In this document: positions 17,101 to 25,430 of the stretch, piece by piece | Layout of the letters: the number at the start of each line of letters is the position of its first letter | Position numbering within the stretch: the first letter of the stretch is position 1 | NCBI RefSeq assembly: GCF_002797675.1 | Contig: NZ_PGEX01000001.1 | Coordinates: 434,001-498,000 of the forward strand | Source: Hallerella succinigenes | Lineage (GTDB): Bacteria; Fibrobacterota; Fibrobacteria; Fibrobacterales; Fibrobacteraceae | DNA: 64,000 bases | Direction: 5' to 3' | Program-made: the position numbers and the translations under genes | The notes under the pieces: model-generated | Databases searched by the model: none | What the model saw: only the letters and a program-made list of their open reading frames with translations | What the model was told of the DNA's origin: nothing

Positions 17101-17926
17101 CAAGGACAAGATCCGGGTCGCCGTTTTGCGCTGCGACGCTCGCCCAGTTATGCCACAGAGAATCTTCCACATGGAACTTGTAGCCAAGAGCCGAAGACTC
17201 ATAATCCGTCACCACGTCCTTCGAAATTTCCTGTTCCTTCGAAGTTTTCTTGAGCTCTTCCGAAAGGGAAAAGCCCGCAAAGAATTCCCGCCATTCCTTT
17301 TTGAATTCCGCACGCGGCGAAACGGAATCCACTGTCGAAAGCGTTAAAAAGAAAACGTGATTTCCCGATGCCGCCACAAAGCCGTCTGCAGCAAGAGAAG
17401 CTTCTGCCGAAGATCCCGCCGTTTCAAAGAAAGCGCCGGTCATGCCGACTTCTTCCGCGGGCGATACCGCCGTATATTCCGCTTTGCGGTACGAAAGCCC
17501 ACGGCCTTGCATTTCGGCACGGGCACGGTCCATCACATTCGGAGATTCCCCGGTCGAAAGGATAATCGTCTGAATTTCGGCGCGTCGTCCTGTCTGCGGA
17601 TTAAAAAATTCGAGCGGAGCTGTTTCATCGCTCGGATCGCTCACCAGATCCCAATCGGCGCTCGGCGTCTTGAACAAAAAACCGTTCGTTTTAAATTCAC
17701 GCATCTTAGCCGTCGACGAGACCTCCGGTTCAAATTCAGCACTTTGAATCGGATCGCCTTTCGAATAGCCTCGATTCGATGTTCCCGAAGACTGCTTCGA
17801 CGGAGCAGAACCGTACTGCGGGTCCGTTTTCAGGGGAATATCGCTTCCAGCGCAAGAAACGAGTAGAAAAATCCCAAATAAGGAAGTACAAAGGCGACTG
17901 CAAGATTTAAAAAGAGTATGCTTCAT
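14120..17926 (-). CDS. Lipoprotein with TPR, DUF3857 and transglutaminase-like domains
   Basis: 1268 aa. It starts with a lipoprotein signal (FGIFLLVSC, lipobox LVSC), so it is probably anchored in the outer membrane. Residues about 40-390 are an unassigned region. About 400-690 is a run of TPR-like helices (FGEARKYAEMALRYTPNHPE). About 700-950 is a DUF3857-like beta region, followed by a transglutaminase-like core with Cys in RRGDCKDQSLLLKEML, His in FNHMMLYIPKG and Asp in MWVDPSDKG. DUF3857-transglutaminase proteins are widespread in Bacteroidetes and Fibrobacteres; their substrate is mostly unknown. The gene is monocistronic and divergent from gap. Confidence 0.82.
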   Translation of the reverse strand: MKHTLFKSCSRLCTSLFGIFLLVSCAGSDIPLKTDPQYGSAPSKQSSGTSNRGYSKGDPIQSAEFEPEVSSTAKMREFKTNGFLFKTPSADWDLVSDPSDETAPLEFFNPQTGRRAEIQTIILSTGESPNVMDRARAEMQGRGLSYRKAEYTAVSPAEEVGMTGAFFETAGSSAEASLAADGFVAASGNHVFFLTLSTVDSVSPRAEFKKEWREFFAGFSLSEELKKTSKEQEISKDVVTDYESSALGYKFHVEDSLWHNWASVAAQNGDPDLVLANMKEETAFFVYGTIIDPNEVSAQDLFKVLLIRLGLDPEDPNLDLVRVRGGNANQFSQNFTCTRVIDGYDFKYSGRYFWDNGRGILVAGWAQGILYKKYAKVLERAIDGVTLLEKPKTVTDEKVLRFQAAVVNQVGLLRLAENQPLVALSYFEKANKMDPSEPLYLINCGFIYQMKELYGPGVNHFLSEMDLVRKSGRLLSILGEMYEEMMDFGEARKYAEMALRYTPNHPEYVINLSDALWGLGQRTQSLVVVQNLYDKQPSSRLGVYLAKTYMGMDRYAEAVEVLYLTKKRFGMTVDLGLTLMDALVFLGRYPEALAVSEEVLPLGSSDYRVWTMRGKVQFYSRNYVQAEKSLSHALVMHPDDEDIKSFLSATKAFLGKADNRTLQKKIDPVEMRPIALAALVNKDFAVKAKKDGFPAVVHYSREALRADKDKAWTRTQQKLVEILDMRGVGLYSELAFDFLPGYDRIFVNALEIYDSTMTLKAKMSLKGAYITYATELGLDNEMQTAHFPLEKLAPGDFVYVQISRTSLANYGVIPFVSFEASEEVPVQKNSFKIYADTSRFVTEEYGPLSSKPEADGEEWSIEDPVVIRREPYMPVYRDYGAGFQLTGKRTWQDVGREYENLIRHQFKNAIPVREKAFEVKGNRLGKEAVLAEVRYVRENIRYRDVRFGGHSLIPQVAETTLRERRGDCKDQSLLLKEMLNAIGVPSKLVAIHLTDPGFETLPSIQQFNHMMLYIPKGENYPEMWVDPSDKGGNDRPVPLDMEGKVALVIDGDSSHVAITPVLEDAKEHQVFLGHRLHIAADGTAEFRDSLSMTGKFASTLRNQLYGRDAKETERLIADLLAQGVPDVSISRVRAENVTDFDKPLKLVITFSSKNYFGKSSDGSKGRFPNIWERAIMYLPKVRTRHLPIRMPHETEFESVLEVTADSGNVTVADAPNLGRETEYVNFEKVKNGYKWMTYAIYADPSEYERIREEWNYLLNATSPEITVK

Positions 17927-18028
17927 CACACTAGAATATAGAATTTACGATTATACGGTCTCCTTTTTCTTCAAATGTATCTTCCCAAAAGTCAAGCACT
18001 TACCACCATCGGGAACCTAGGATACCGG

Positions 18029-18056
18029 TTGAGCACTCCTTTTTTCCAATTATCCT
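18029..18056 (+). promoter_or_regulatory. Possible promoter of gap
   Basis: TTGAGC (18029-18034) and TATCCT (18051-18056) are 16 bp apart in the 225-bp gap between the divergent lipoprotein and GAPDH genes. Other AT-rich boxes lie nearer the start (TTTTATATC around 18075), so this is only one candidate. Confidence 0.3.
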
Positions 18057-18120
18057 ACACAAAAAAAAAGGAATTTTATATCTTTTGAACTAGAAACGCC
18101 CCACTGTAAAAAGTGGTTAG

Positions 18121-19158
<1,038 letters not shown>

Positions 19159-19189
19159 TTTTAGCCTAACAGCTTAAAATACTTCAAGG

Positions 19190-19220
19190 AGACCTCTGCA
19201 ACAGCAGAGGCCTTCTTTTT
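19190..19220 (+). terminator. Terminator of gap
   Basis: ACCTCTGC and GCAGAGG(CC) form an 8-bp stem with a short loop, followed by TTCTTTTT, 32 bp after the gap stop codon. Confidence 0.85.
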
Positions 19221-19232
19221 ATATTATCGGCC

Positions 19233-20105
19233 ATGAACAATCAAAATCGCGGATTTCTATACGGCATTCTCGCTGCAATCTGCTACGGAACAAATCCGCT
19301 CGGAGCGTTGCACCTTTACTCCGCTGGATTCGACCCGGGTTCCGTTCTCTTTTACCGCTTCTTAGGCGCAACCATTTTAAGCGCCTTGTTTCTCCTGATC
19401 CTTCGCAAGGACTTTCGGCTTCCCAAAGAAAACATTCCTTATGTCTGCGCCTTGGGAATCCTGTTCGCCGTTTCCGCTTTGGCCCTGTTCAGCAGTTTTC
19501 TTTTTATGGATGCGGGAATCGCTTCGACTCTCCTTTTTGGCTACCCGATCATGGTCGCCATTTTCATGGTCCTCATTTTCCATGAGAAACTTCAAAAGAA
19601 AATGCTTCTTTCCATTTTCCTTGCCCTGTGCGGAGTCGGACTTTTAATGCGCACAAGCGACGGCGCGGCTTTAAGCCCCATCGGAACCCTATTCGTGTTT
19701 TTATCCTCTCTCGCTTATGCGATCTATATCATTGTCGCAGCCCACATGCCAAAGCCTGTCGGTGCGTTAAAAATGAACATGTATATTTTCGGCATCTGCG
19801 CGGTCTGCCTTGCGATCTTTAATTTGGCAATGCCTGCGCATGGCATTCGTCCGATCAAGACATTACCCGAATTCGGCTGGGCTTTGCAACTCGCCCTGAT
19901 TCCATCTTTACTTTCCCTTGTATTCATGCAAAAATCGCTGAAAACAATCGGTTCCACACCGACAGCGATTCTTGGTGCGATTGAACCTGTAACGGCTGTC
20001 GCCATCGGCGTGGGAATCTTTGGAGAGACGCTTTCCATTCGCCTGATTTTCGGTATTTTATTGATTCTCTGCGCCGTGACGTTCCTCGCCGTCAAGAAGC
20101 ATTAA
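19233..20105 (+). CDS. EamA/DMT-family transporter
   Basis: 290 aa with about ten hydrophobic helices in two EamA-like halves. The first half starts GFLYGILAAICYGTNPLGAL and the second starts SPIGTLFVFLSSLAYAIYII. The second half ends with the typical GAIEPVTAVAIGVGIFGE. Members of the drug/metabolite transporter superfamily export amino acids, nucleosides or other metabolites across the inner membrane; the substrate cannot be predicted. This is the last ordinary gene before the accessory island. Confidence 0.85.
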   Translation: MNNQNRGFLYGILAAICYGTNPLGALHLYSAGFDPGSVLFYRFLGATILSALFLLILRKDFRLPKENIPYVCALGILFAVSALALFSSFLFMDAGIASTLLFGYPIMVAIFMVLIFHEKLQKKMLLSIFLALCGVGLLMRTSDGAALSPIGTLFVFLSSLAYAIYIIVAAHMPKPVGALKMNMYIFGICAVCLAIFNLAMPAHGIRPIKTLPEFGWALQLALIPSLLSLVFMQKSLKTIGSTPTAILGAIEPVTAVAIGVGIFGETLSIRLIFGILLILCAVTFLAVKKH

Positions 20106-20414
20106 TTTCCAAACAGGTACTATTTTGATGCCGTCTTCTAAAGCATCATCAGTATCCCATGTGACATCCTTCGCCAAACGAATCGCTGCTAATTCACGAT
20201 TTTTCGTTTCTTGCTTTTCCATATTCCAGGCGGCTTGATTCAAAGCTCCATGGCATTCACATACTCTTGCAGCAACTTATTGCGAATGCGGAAGTTTTCT
20301 CCCTGCACATCGGGACATGAGGCTCTTGACTGCCTGAACGAATAAGGACAACCAACCCACGTCCCAAAAAGGCCGACACACACAAACGGACAGCACAAGG
20401 GCAGCCTGCGGTAG
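20106..20414. other. Stretch of gene remnants at the island's left edge
   Basis: No complete gene. On the - strand one frame reads as the end of a protein (ENFRIRNKLLQEYVNAMEL, stop near 20238). A TTG-started frame overlapping that stop encodes MNQAAWNMEKQETKNRELAA and runs on into the transporter's 3' end (to 20058). Both look protein-like, but neither is a recognisable family or complete. I read this as scar DNA from earlier exchanges at the island border. Confidence 0.35.
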
Positions 20415-20594
20415 CTGACAGGAGGTTATTGTCGCTTGCAAGACACCTCTAAACGCGGTAAGGAAAGTTTTCTTGACATCAATGGCAATGACGCAAGAAA
20501 CTATATTAACGACAAAGGCAAAAAACAAAGAAGAACCAAAAGCCAATTCAATGAAGCCACGCACTTTAGAATTCTAAAAAGAAAGGAGATGTAG
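20415..20594 (+). pseudogene. C-terminal fragment of a polymorphic-toxin-like protein
   Basis: An open frame without a start codon, bounded upstream by TAG at 20412, encodes 59 residues and ends in TAG at 20592. The sequence is basic and polar (DINGNDARNYINDKGKKQRR, then TKSQFNEATHFRILKRKEM), like the tail of a secreted nuclease-type toxin. The ribosome-binding site of the next gene (AAGGAG at 20583) lies within its last codons, and that gene starts two bases after the stop. This is the tight toxin-immunity spacing usual in Rhs and CDI systems. The family is not recognised, and the upstream toxin body is missing. Confidence 0.4.
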
Positions 20595-20596
20595 TT

Positions 20597-20962
20597 ATGC
20601 AAAACGCAAACGAAATCTTGCGCTATATGTTGGTGCCATTAAACCAACAAGGGCTAGAAGTTGATATGGAGCAAATGGGAGACCCTTGTACAGGGAATTT
20701 CAAGGAATGGGCTCTTACCGAAGCTGAAACAAATTCAATTATCAACTCCCTGCTTTTTGACTACTGTGAAAAATTCGATGTATATATTGACATCAGCGAA
20801 GACCGTATTCTAAACAAAGAATTCATTGCAGAAGCGCTGAACACAGCAAAAGAATTTCAAAAACATTGTAAAAAAGAAGTTCAAAAATCCGCAGTTCAAA
20901 AGGTTGTTGAGGCTCTAGAATTCGCTAAGTCAAGAAATATGCCTGTGTGGTTCTGGTTTTAA
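20597..20962 (+). CDS. Putative immunity protein (121 aa)
   Basis: Small, acidic and without a signal peptide, so probably cytoplasmic. It has mostly helical, charged sequence (EWALTEAETNSIINSLLFDY; FDVYIDISEDRILNKEF). It follows the toxin-tail fragment by two bases with an excellent ribosome-binding site and precedes another small gene by one base. Size, acidity and position fit an immunity protein for the truncated toxin, but I recognise no immunity family. Its A+T-rich codon use differs from the GAPDH and transporter genes to the left, which supports acquisition by transfer. Confidence 0.6.
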   Translation: MQNANEILRYMLVPLNQQGLEVDMEQMGDPCTGNFKEWALTEAETNSIINSLLFDYCEKFDVYIDISEDRILNKEFIAEALNTAKEFQKHCKKEVQKSAVQKVVEALEFAKSRNMPVWFWF

Positions 20963-20963
20963 C

Positions 20964-21335
20964 ATGTCGGACAACTATTGTTACCAAAAATTTTTCAACT
21001 TGACAGAGACAGACTCTATCGAATTAAAAAAGGTCCATTATAAGAAATCCTCTTTATTCCCATTAGTCAATTTCACTTATCGTCGTGAGTTGTTTGATGA
21101 TTCAAATTCAAAACTAACGCGGTCTATAAAAGCATCTTGGTTGGATTCTCATATAGACACGGAGTCGGATTTTGATGTTTTGCTCGACCAAATAAGCGAA
21201 GTCGGAACAATCGTCATCATTAACGACAGGGAAAAATGCAACAATCCCATATACAAGGCTTACTCAAACGAGATGCTAAAAAGCTATATCAAAGCTTTTC
21301 AAGAAAAAGGCTATCAATGCCTTTGGGCCGAATAA
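20964..21335 (+). CDS. Putative immunity protein (123 aa)
   Basis: Starts one base after the stop of the previous gene, so translation is probably coupled. It is an alpha/beta-looking cytoplasmic protein with no signal peptide (YQKFFNLTETDSIELKKVHY; EVGTIVIINDREKCNNPIYK), ending in CLWAE. No family is recognised. In this setting, a chain of small A+T-rich genes behind a toxin tail, it is best explained as an immunity gene left after its toxin was lost. Confidence 0.55.
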   Translation: MSDNYCYQKFFNLTETDSIELKKVHYKKSSLFPLVNFTYRRELFDDSNSKLTRSIKASWLDSHIDTESDFDVLLDQISEVGTIVIINDREKCNNPIYKAYSNEMLKSYIKAFQEKGYQCLWAE

Positions 21336-21353
21336 CGTGCAGGAGCTTGCACA

Positions 21354-21692
21354 ATGATATCATTTACTTCTGTTGAAAATTTCTTCGAAGAATGCACCAC
21401 TGGCATTGAATTTGTTTACGAAGGCAAATGGTATCTCATTGAATTTGACGACCCGTTTTCTGGCATCGGGAAAGTTCGAATCCATCTGCAAGATGAGGAC
21501 GGTAGCGGTTATCTAGACGATAATCGTTGCGAAGAGTTCGACAATCTTGAAAATCTTGTGCATAAATACAAGATAGGCGACAGAACTCTTGCTGAAATAA
21601 TTTGCGACGAAAATAATATACCTCGAACCGTTTTGCCGGTAAAACGCCCTATAGAAAAATGGCAGTCCGATTTGTTTGAAGGTAAAGAATAA
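21354..21692 (+). CDS. Putative immunity protein (112 aa)
   Basis: Acidic 112-aa protein starting after AGGAG (21342-21346, seven bases before the ATG). It begins MISFTSVENFFEECTTGIEF and reads on as WYLIEFDDPFSGIGKVRIHL. Several Asp/Glu-rich stretches could bind a basic toxin. It is the last gene of the three-gene run and is followed by the intergenic repeat with a terminator hairpin. The family is not recognised. Confidence 0.55.
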   Translation: MISFTSVENFFEECTTGIEFVYEGKWYLIEFDDPFSGIGKVRIHLQDEDGSGYLDDNRCEEFDNLENLVHKYKIGDRTLAEIICDENNIPRTVLPVKRPIEKWQSDLFEGKE

Positions 21693-21697
21693 CCTTG

Positions 21698-21898
21698 TCA
21701 AAAGCCGGGCGTTGCGGGTGCGACGAATGAGCACCCGCTAGAAGGGGTAGCGGAAGACCCGGCTTGGGCGGGATAATGGAGATGCCGGAACAGAGTCCGG
21801 TATGACAATGAGGGCGGGGCCGGGACTGAAGCGAGGGGGAAGCCTCCCCCCCCCACCATACGCAAAAAGGGCCGCATCGCTGCGAGCCTTTTTTTTTC
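21698..21898 (+). repeat. Intergenic repeat copy A with terminator hairpin
   Basis: It shares several blocks in the same order with 44100-44229: AAGCCGGGCGTTGCGGG near the start, GCGGAAGACCC in the middle, and at the end CCCCCACCATACGCAAAAAG followed by GGCCGCATCGCTGCG and a long T run. The last block (AAAGGGC-CGCA/TGCG-AGCC-T9) is a terminator for the immunity genes. Copy A also contains an extra hairpin block (GCCGGAACAGAGTCCGGTAT). The - strand frame through it is conserved only because the DNA is repeated. Copies A and B have the same orientation and bracket the toxin island. Confidence 0.65.
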
Positions 21899-21948
21899 AT
21901 GAATTATTTATTTTACAGAAAGAAAATTACATCTTCATCTTCTAGATA

Positions 21949-23430
21949 GTTGACCCTTAAAAAGTCACTTCGCGAGCGCAGGATAAGGAGGTTCGCCGTT
22001 TTTATTCACCCCTTCCCGGCAAAGGAAGCAACAGTATAGCCATTCCAACAGGACAAAAAAGCGCCTCATGGCCCTCTTGAAGTTGAACGCCGCTGCTGCA
22101 AGCTTTGCATTGAGCATGTCGCCAAAGATTCCCTTGTAGAAATTTCTACCCATACGGTGGTCGCTTTTCAGGTGGCCGTTGATAGGCTCGATGCCTGCCC
22201 TCTTGCAAAAAAGCTTGTGAGCCTTTTCCTTCTGGTAGTAAGTCGCGTTTTTCTTCGGGACGTCCGGTATCACGATCTTTGTCGTTCCGGATTCCTTTTG
22301 TCCGCGGTAGCCTCGGTCGCATGCGGCCTGGCTCGGCCTGAATCCAAGCATTTGTTCAACATGGTCAAGCGTATCGTCTATCGTATGTCCGTCATACTCG
22401 TCCCGGAACGAGACCGCGCCGACAATGATGCCGCTGTAGCTCCGGGCGATTGACACCTTGTTGCCGAACTCGTATTTCTTGTGTTCCTTGCCCTTGCCGA
22501 TGCATTTTACTTCGGGTTCGTGAAGCGAATAGACCTTGTCCTTGTCGCATTTCTTCTGTGCCAGAACTTTTTTGAAAAGCTCGATTTTTTCTTTGTACGT
22601 GTTCAACAAGTTCTTGCTGGCGAGATTTCGCTCTAATTCACGGACGAGCCGTCCCGCGATTGTCTTCAGCCTGCGATCTGCCTTGTGAGCCTTCTTGCCG
22701 TTCTTCGGGTGATTGCGGAAACGCTGGTCACGATGGACCTTCTTCAAGGTTCTCTTGTAGGACTGTCTTTGCGGAAGATCATGCTCTTCCACGATCCTCT
22801 GTACCTGTTCTATTATCTTGTTCGCAAGTTTGGCGTCTGTAGGGAACGTGATGTTCTTTTCCTGCACGGTCGTGTCAAGAAAGACCGTGCCGCATCCTGT
22901 CGGTCCTTGTTTATCGTGGTCATCGTTGACGAGGATACTTTCCTTGAGGATCATGTCCATGCCCGCTTCGCCAATCATGTGCCGGAAGTGAACAAGTTCG
23001 CTCGGGTCGCAGGGTTGCTCCGTCGAGAAGAACCGTTCTCCGCAAAAATACTGGTAATAGGCGTTTTCCTGAAACTGCTCCACGACGGACTCGTCCGATA
23101 CGTTGCGGATGTGCTTCAGGATGATGAGCCCGGTCATGAGACGGATCGGCTTGTTCGGCGCACCCATTTTGTCGTCAAACCGTTTCGAAAACTCGGTCTC
23201 GAACTTGTTCCAGTCAATCTTGTTCGCGAGAACGTAGAGGGAATGCTTGTGGTTCAACTGCTCCTCAAGGGAACAGAAAAGGCTTGTCTGTGCGTGGGAT
23301 TTTGGCGGTCTGTACATAAAAAATTGCAAGGTTTTCAATCATATTTTAGAAAACCTTGCAATATTTTCACAGGGTAGAAATCAGTTTTTCCCAATAGTTA
23401 TGCGGGCTGGGCGGGATTTTAAGGGACGAC
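21949..23430 (-). mobile_element. IS5-family insertion sequence, copy 3 (1482 bp)
   Basis: Same element as at 2428, in reverse orientation. Its left-end bases match copy 1 (GTCGTCCC; A in ACTATTGGG). The transposase matches copies 1 and 2 exactly at the protein level. Confidence 0.88.
21965..23317 (-). CDS. IS5-family transposase, copy 3
   Basis: 450 aa, identical in protein sequence to the product of 2541-3893. The start follows the same hairpin and T-run. Confidence 0.9.
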   Translation of the reverse strand: MYRPPKSHAQTSLFCSLEEQLNHKHSLYVLANKIDWNKFETEFSKRFDDKMGAPNKPIRLMTGLIILKHIRNVSDESVVEQFQENAYYQYFCGERFFSTEQPCDPSELVHFRHMIGEAGMDMILKESILVNDDHDKQGPTGCGTVFLDTTVQEKNITFPTDAKLANKIIEQVQRIVEEHDLPQRQSYKRTLKKVHRDQRFRNHPKNGKKAHKADRRLKTIAGRLVRELERNLASKNLLNTYKEKIELFKKVLAQKKCDKDKVYSLHEPEVKCIGKGKEHKKYEFGNKVSIARSYSGIIVGAVSFRDEYDGHTIDDTLDHVEQMLGFRPSQAACDRGYRGQKESGTTKIVIPDVPKKNATYYQKEKAHKLFCKRAGIEPINGHLKSDHRMGRNFYKGIFGDMLNAKLAAAAFNFKRAMRRFFVLLEWLYCCFLCREGVNKNGEPPYPALAK

Positions 23431-23436
23431 TAGATA

Positions 23437-24918
23437 GTTGACCCTTAAAAAGTCACTTCGCGAGCGCAGGATAAGGAGGTTCGCCGTTTTTATTCACCCC
23501 TTCCCGGCAAAGGAAGCAACAGTATAGCCATTCCAACAGGACAAAAAAGCGCCTCATGGCCCTCTTGAAGTTGAACGCCGCTGCTGCAAGCTTTGCATTG
23601 AGCATGTCGCCAAAGATTCCCTTGTAGAAATTTCTACCCATACGGTGGTCGCTTTTCAGGTGGCCGTTGATAGGCTCGATGCCTGCCCTCTTGCAAAAAA
23701 GCTTGTGAGCCTTTTCCTTCTGGTAGTAAGTCGCGTTTTTCTTCGGGACGTCCGGTATCACGATCTTTGTCGTTCCGGATTCCTTTTGTCCGCGGTAGCC
23801 TCGGTCGCATGCGGCCTGGCTCGGCCTGAATCCAAGCATTTGTTCAACATGGTCAAGCGTATCGTCTATCGTATGTCCGTCATACTCGTCCCGGAACGAG
23901 ACCGCGCCGACAATGATGCCGCTGTAGCTCCGGGCGATTGACACCTTGTTGCCGAACTCGTATTTCTTGTGTTCCTTGCCCTTGCCGATGCATTTTACTT
24001 CGGGTTCGTGAAGCGAATAGACCTTGTCCTTGTCGCATTTCTTCTGTGCCAGAACTTTTTTGAAAAGCTCGATTTTTTCTTTGTACGTGTTCAACAAGTT
24101 CTTGCTGGCGAGATTTCGCTCTAATTCACGGACGAGCCGTCCCCCGATTGTCTTCAGCCTGCGATCTGCCTTGTGAGCCTTCTTGCCGTTCTTCGGGTGA
24201 TTGCGGAAACGCTGGTCACGATGGGCCTTCTTCAAGGTTCTCTTGTAGGACTGTCTTTGCGGAAGATCATGCTCTTCCACGATCCTCTGTACCTGTTCTA
24301 TTATCTTGTTCGCAAGTTTGGCGTCTGTAGGGAACGTGATGTTCTTTTCCTGCACGGTCGTGTCAAGAAAGACCGTGCCGCATCCTGTCGGTCCTTGTTT
24401 ATCGTGGTCATCGTTGACGAGGATACTTTCCTTGAGGATCATGTCCATGCCCGCTTCGCCAATCATGTGCCGGAAGTGAACAAGTTCGCTCGGGTCGCAG
24501 GGTTGCTCCGTCGAGAAGAACCGTTCTCCGCAAAAATACTGGTAATAGGCGTTTTCCTGAAACTGCTCCACGACGGACTCGTCCGATACGTTGCGGATGT
24601 GCTTCAGGATGATGAGCCCGGTCATGAGACGGATCGGCTTGTTCGGCGCACCCATTTTGTCGTCAAACCGTTTCGAAAACTCGGTCTCGAACTTGTTCCA
24701 GTCAATCTTGTTCGCGAGAACGTAGAGGGGGTGCTTGTGGTTCAACTGCTCCTCAAGGGAACAGAAAAGGCTTGTCTGTGCGTGGGATTTTGGCGGTCTG
24801 TACATAAAAAATTGCAAGGTTTTCAATCATATTTTAGAAAACCTTGCAATATTTTCACAGGGTAGAAATCAGTTTTTCCCAACAGTTATGCGGGCTGGGC
24901 GGGATTTTAAGGGACGAC
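23437..24918 (-). mobile_element. IS5-family insertion sequence, copy 4 (1482 bp), diverged
   Basis: The most different of the four copies. Its left end has GTCGTCCC as in copies 1 and 3 but the G of copy 2 in ACTGTTGGG. The coding region has at least four substitutions not seen in the other three, changing three amino acids. Copies 3 and 4 are therefore not a very recent simple duplication of each other. Confidence 0.88.
23453..24805 (-). CDS. IS5-family transposase, copy 4
   Basis: 450 aa. It differs from the other three copies at three residues: HPLYVLA instead of HSLYVLA near the N-terminus, KKAHRD instead of KKVHRD, and TIGGRL instead of TIAGRL. The candidate catalytic D, D and E are intact. 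The HPLY form matches what I recall as usual for this family, so copy 4 may be nearer the ancestral sequence. Confidence 0.9.
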   Translation of the reverse strand: MYRPPKSHAQTSLFCSLEEQLNHKHPLYVLANKIDWNKFETEFSKRFDDKMGAPNKPIRLMTGLIILKHIRNVSDESVVEQFQENAYYQYFCGERFFSTEQPCDPSELVHFRHMIGEAGMDMILKESILVNDDHDKQGPTGCGTVFLDTTVQEKNITFPTDAKLANKIIEQVQRIVEEHDLPQRQSYKRTLKKAHRDQRFRNHPKNGKKAHKADRRLKTIGGRLVRELERNLASKNLLNTYKEKIELFKKVLAQKKCDKDKVYSLHEPEVKCIGKGKEHKKYEFGNKVSIARSYSGIIVGAVSFRDEYDGHTIDDTLDHVEQMLGFRPSQAACDRGYRGQKESGTTKIVIPDVPKKNATYYQKEKAHKLFCKRAGIEPINGHLKSDHRMGRNFYKGIFGDMLNAKLAAAAFNFKRAMRRFFVLLEWLYCCFLCREGVNKNGEPPYPALAK

Positions 24919-25217
24919 TAGATAAATACGGTATTGCGTACAATATTGTGAAAATCTATCCCAATGGTGTTCGTGTAGGAAACATCCCTTTGCATTCGAC
25001 AAGAGCGAAACGTACGGGGATAAACCAATCTTGGTTCCCCGCGTCATGGAGTGAAAAGACTATTAAACGGGCAGGAGAACATGTAGCCCAATTACACAGG
25101 AACCGCAATGTTCCTGACGGTCAAATTATGTACGGAACTTTTAAAGGTCTTCGTGGAGGTGTAATCAAAACAAATGGGCAAATAGCAACAGCCTTTCCCG
25201 ATAGCAATCAACCATAG
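24919..25217 (+). pseudogene. EndoU nuclease toxin, C-terminal fragment
   Basis: About 99 codons remain after the IS end. The sequence fits the second half of the bacterial EndoU RNase domain found at the tips of CDI/Rhs-type toxins: YNIVKIYPNGVRVGNIPLHS, the family block SWFPASWSEKTIKRAGEHVA, and MYGTFKGLRGG with IATAFP. The N-terminal part, which holds the catalytic His pair of the family, is missing. The DNA left of the IS dimer does not supply it, so the toxin was already headless before, or was trimmed with, the insertion. An immunity-like gene starts nine bases after the stop. The fragment cannot be active alone. Confidence 0.65.
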
Positions 25218-25226
25218 GAGTATTAT

Positions 25227-25357
25227 ATGCTTGACAAGGAAAAATTCAAAAAATTGATTCAAGAAAGAATTGACAAGGATGGTTTCATTGTTGCTGGGGA
25301 TACAACTGCTTGGGAAAACTTGGCAAACTTCCTTTCTGAGGATATCGTATCTTCAAT
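25227..25357 (+). pseudogene. EndoU immunity gene, 5' part (split by IS21)
   Basis: Starts with ATG after AGGAG and encodes MLDKEKFKKLIQERIDKDGF through to LSEDIVSS. It is then cut by the IS21-type element after TTCAAT. Removing the element and one TTCAAT joins this part to 27886-28075 in one frame of 106 codons with the junction Ser-Ser-Ile-Glu-Phe. The intact product would be a small acidic cytoplasmic protein, placed as the immunity protein of the EndoU toxin. A run-on frame into the IS (to 25442) is not a real gene end. Confidence 0.7.
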
Positions 25358-25430
25358 TGAATATTCCGGCGAAAATAAACCGGCATTCCGGAATGGCGGA
25401 AACCGCCAGACCGGAATGCAGGAAACCGCT

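Larger units (their letters stand above)
21943..24924. repeat. Tandem IS dimer B with three copies of TAGATA
   Basis: Two head-to-tail copies of the same 1482-bp IS, on the - strand. TAGATA stands at 21943-21948, 23431-23436 (between the copies) and 24919-24924. The layout is the same as dimer A but with a different hexamer, so spacer and flanks match within each locus and differ between loci. The dimer lies at the front edge of the EndoU toxin fragment. Confidence 0.85.

Noticed and set aside
21649-21900. 83-codon - strand frame in repeat A sharing QRCGPFCVWWG with a frame in repeat B
   Set aside because: The shared peptide comes from the conserved terminator block of the repeat; low-complexity and without a ribosome-binding site.
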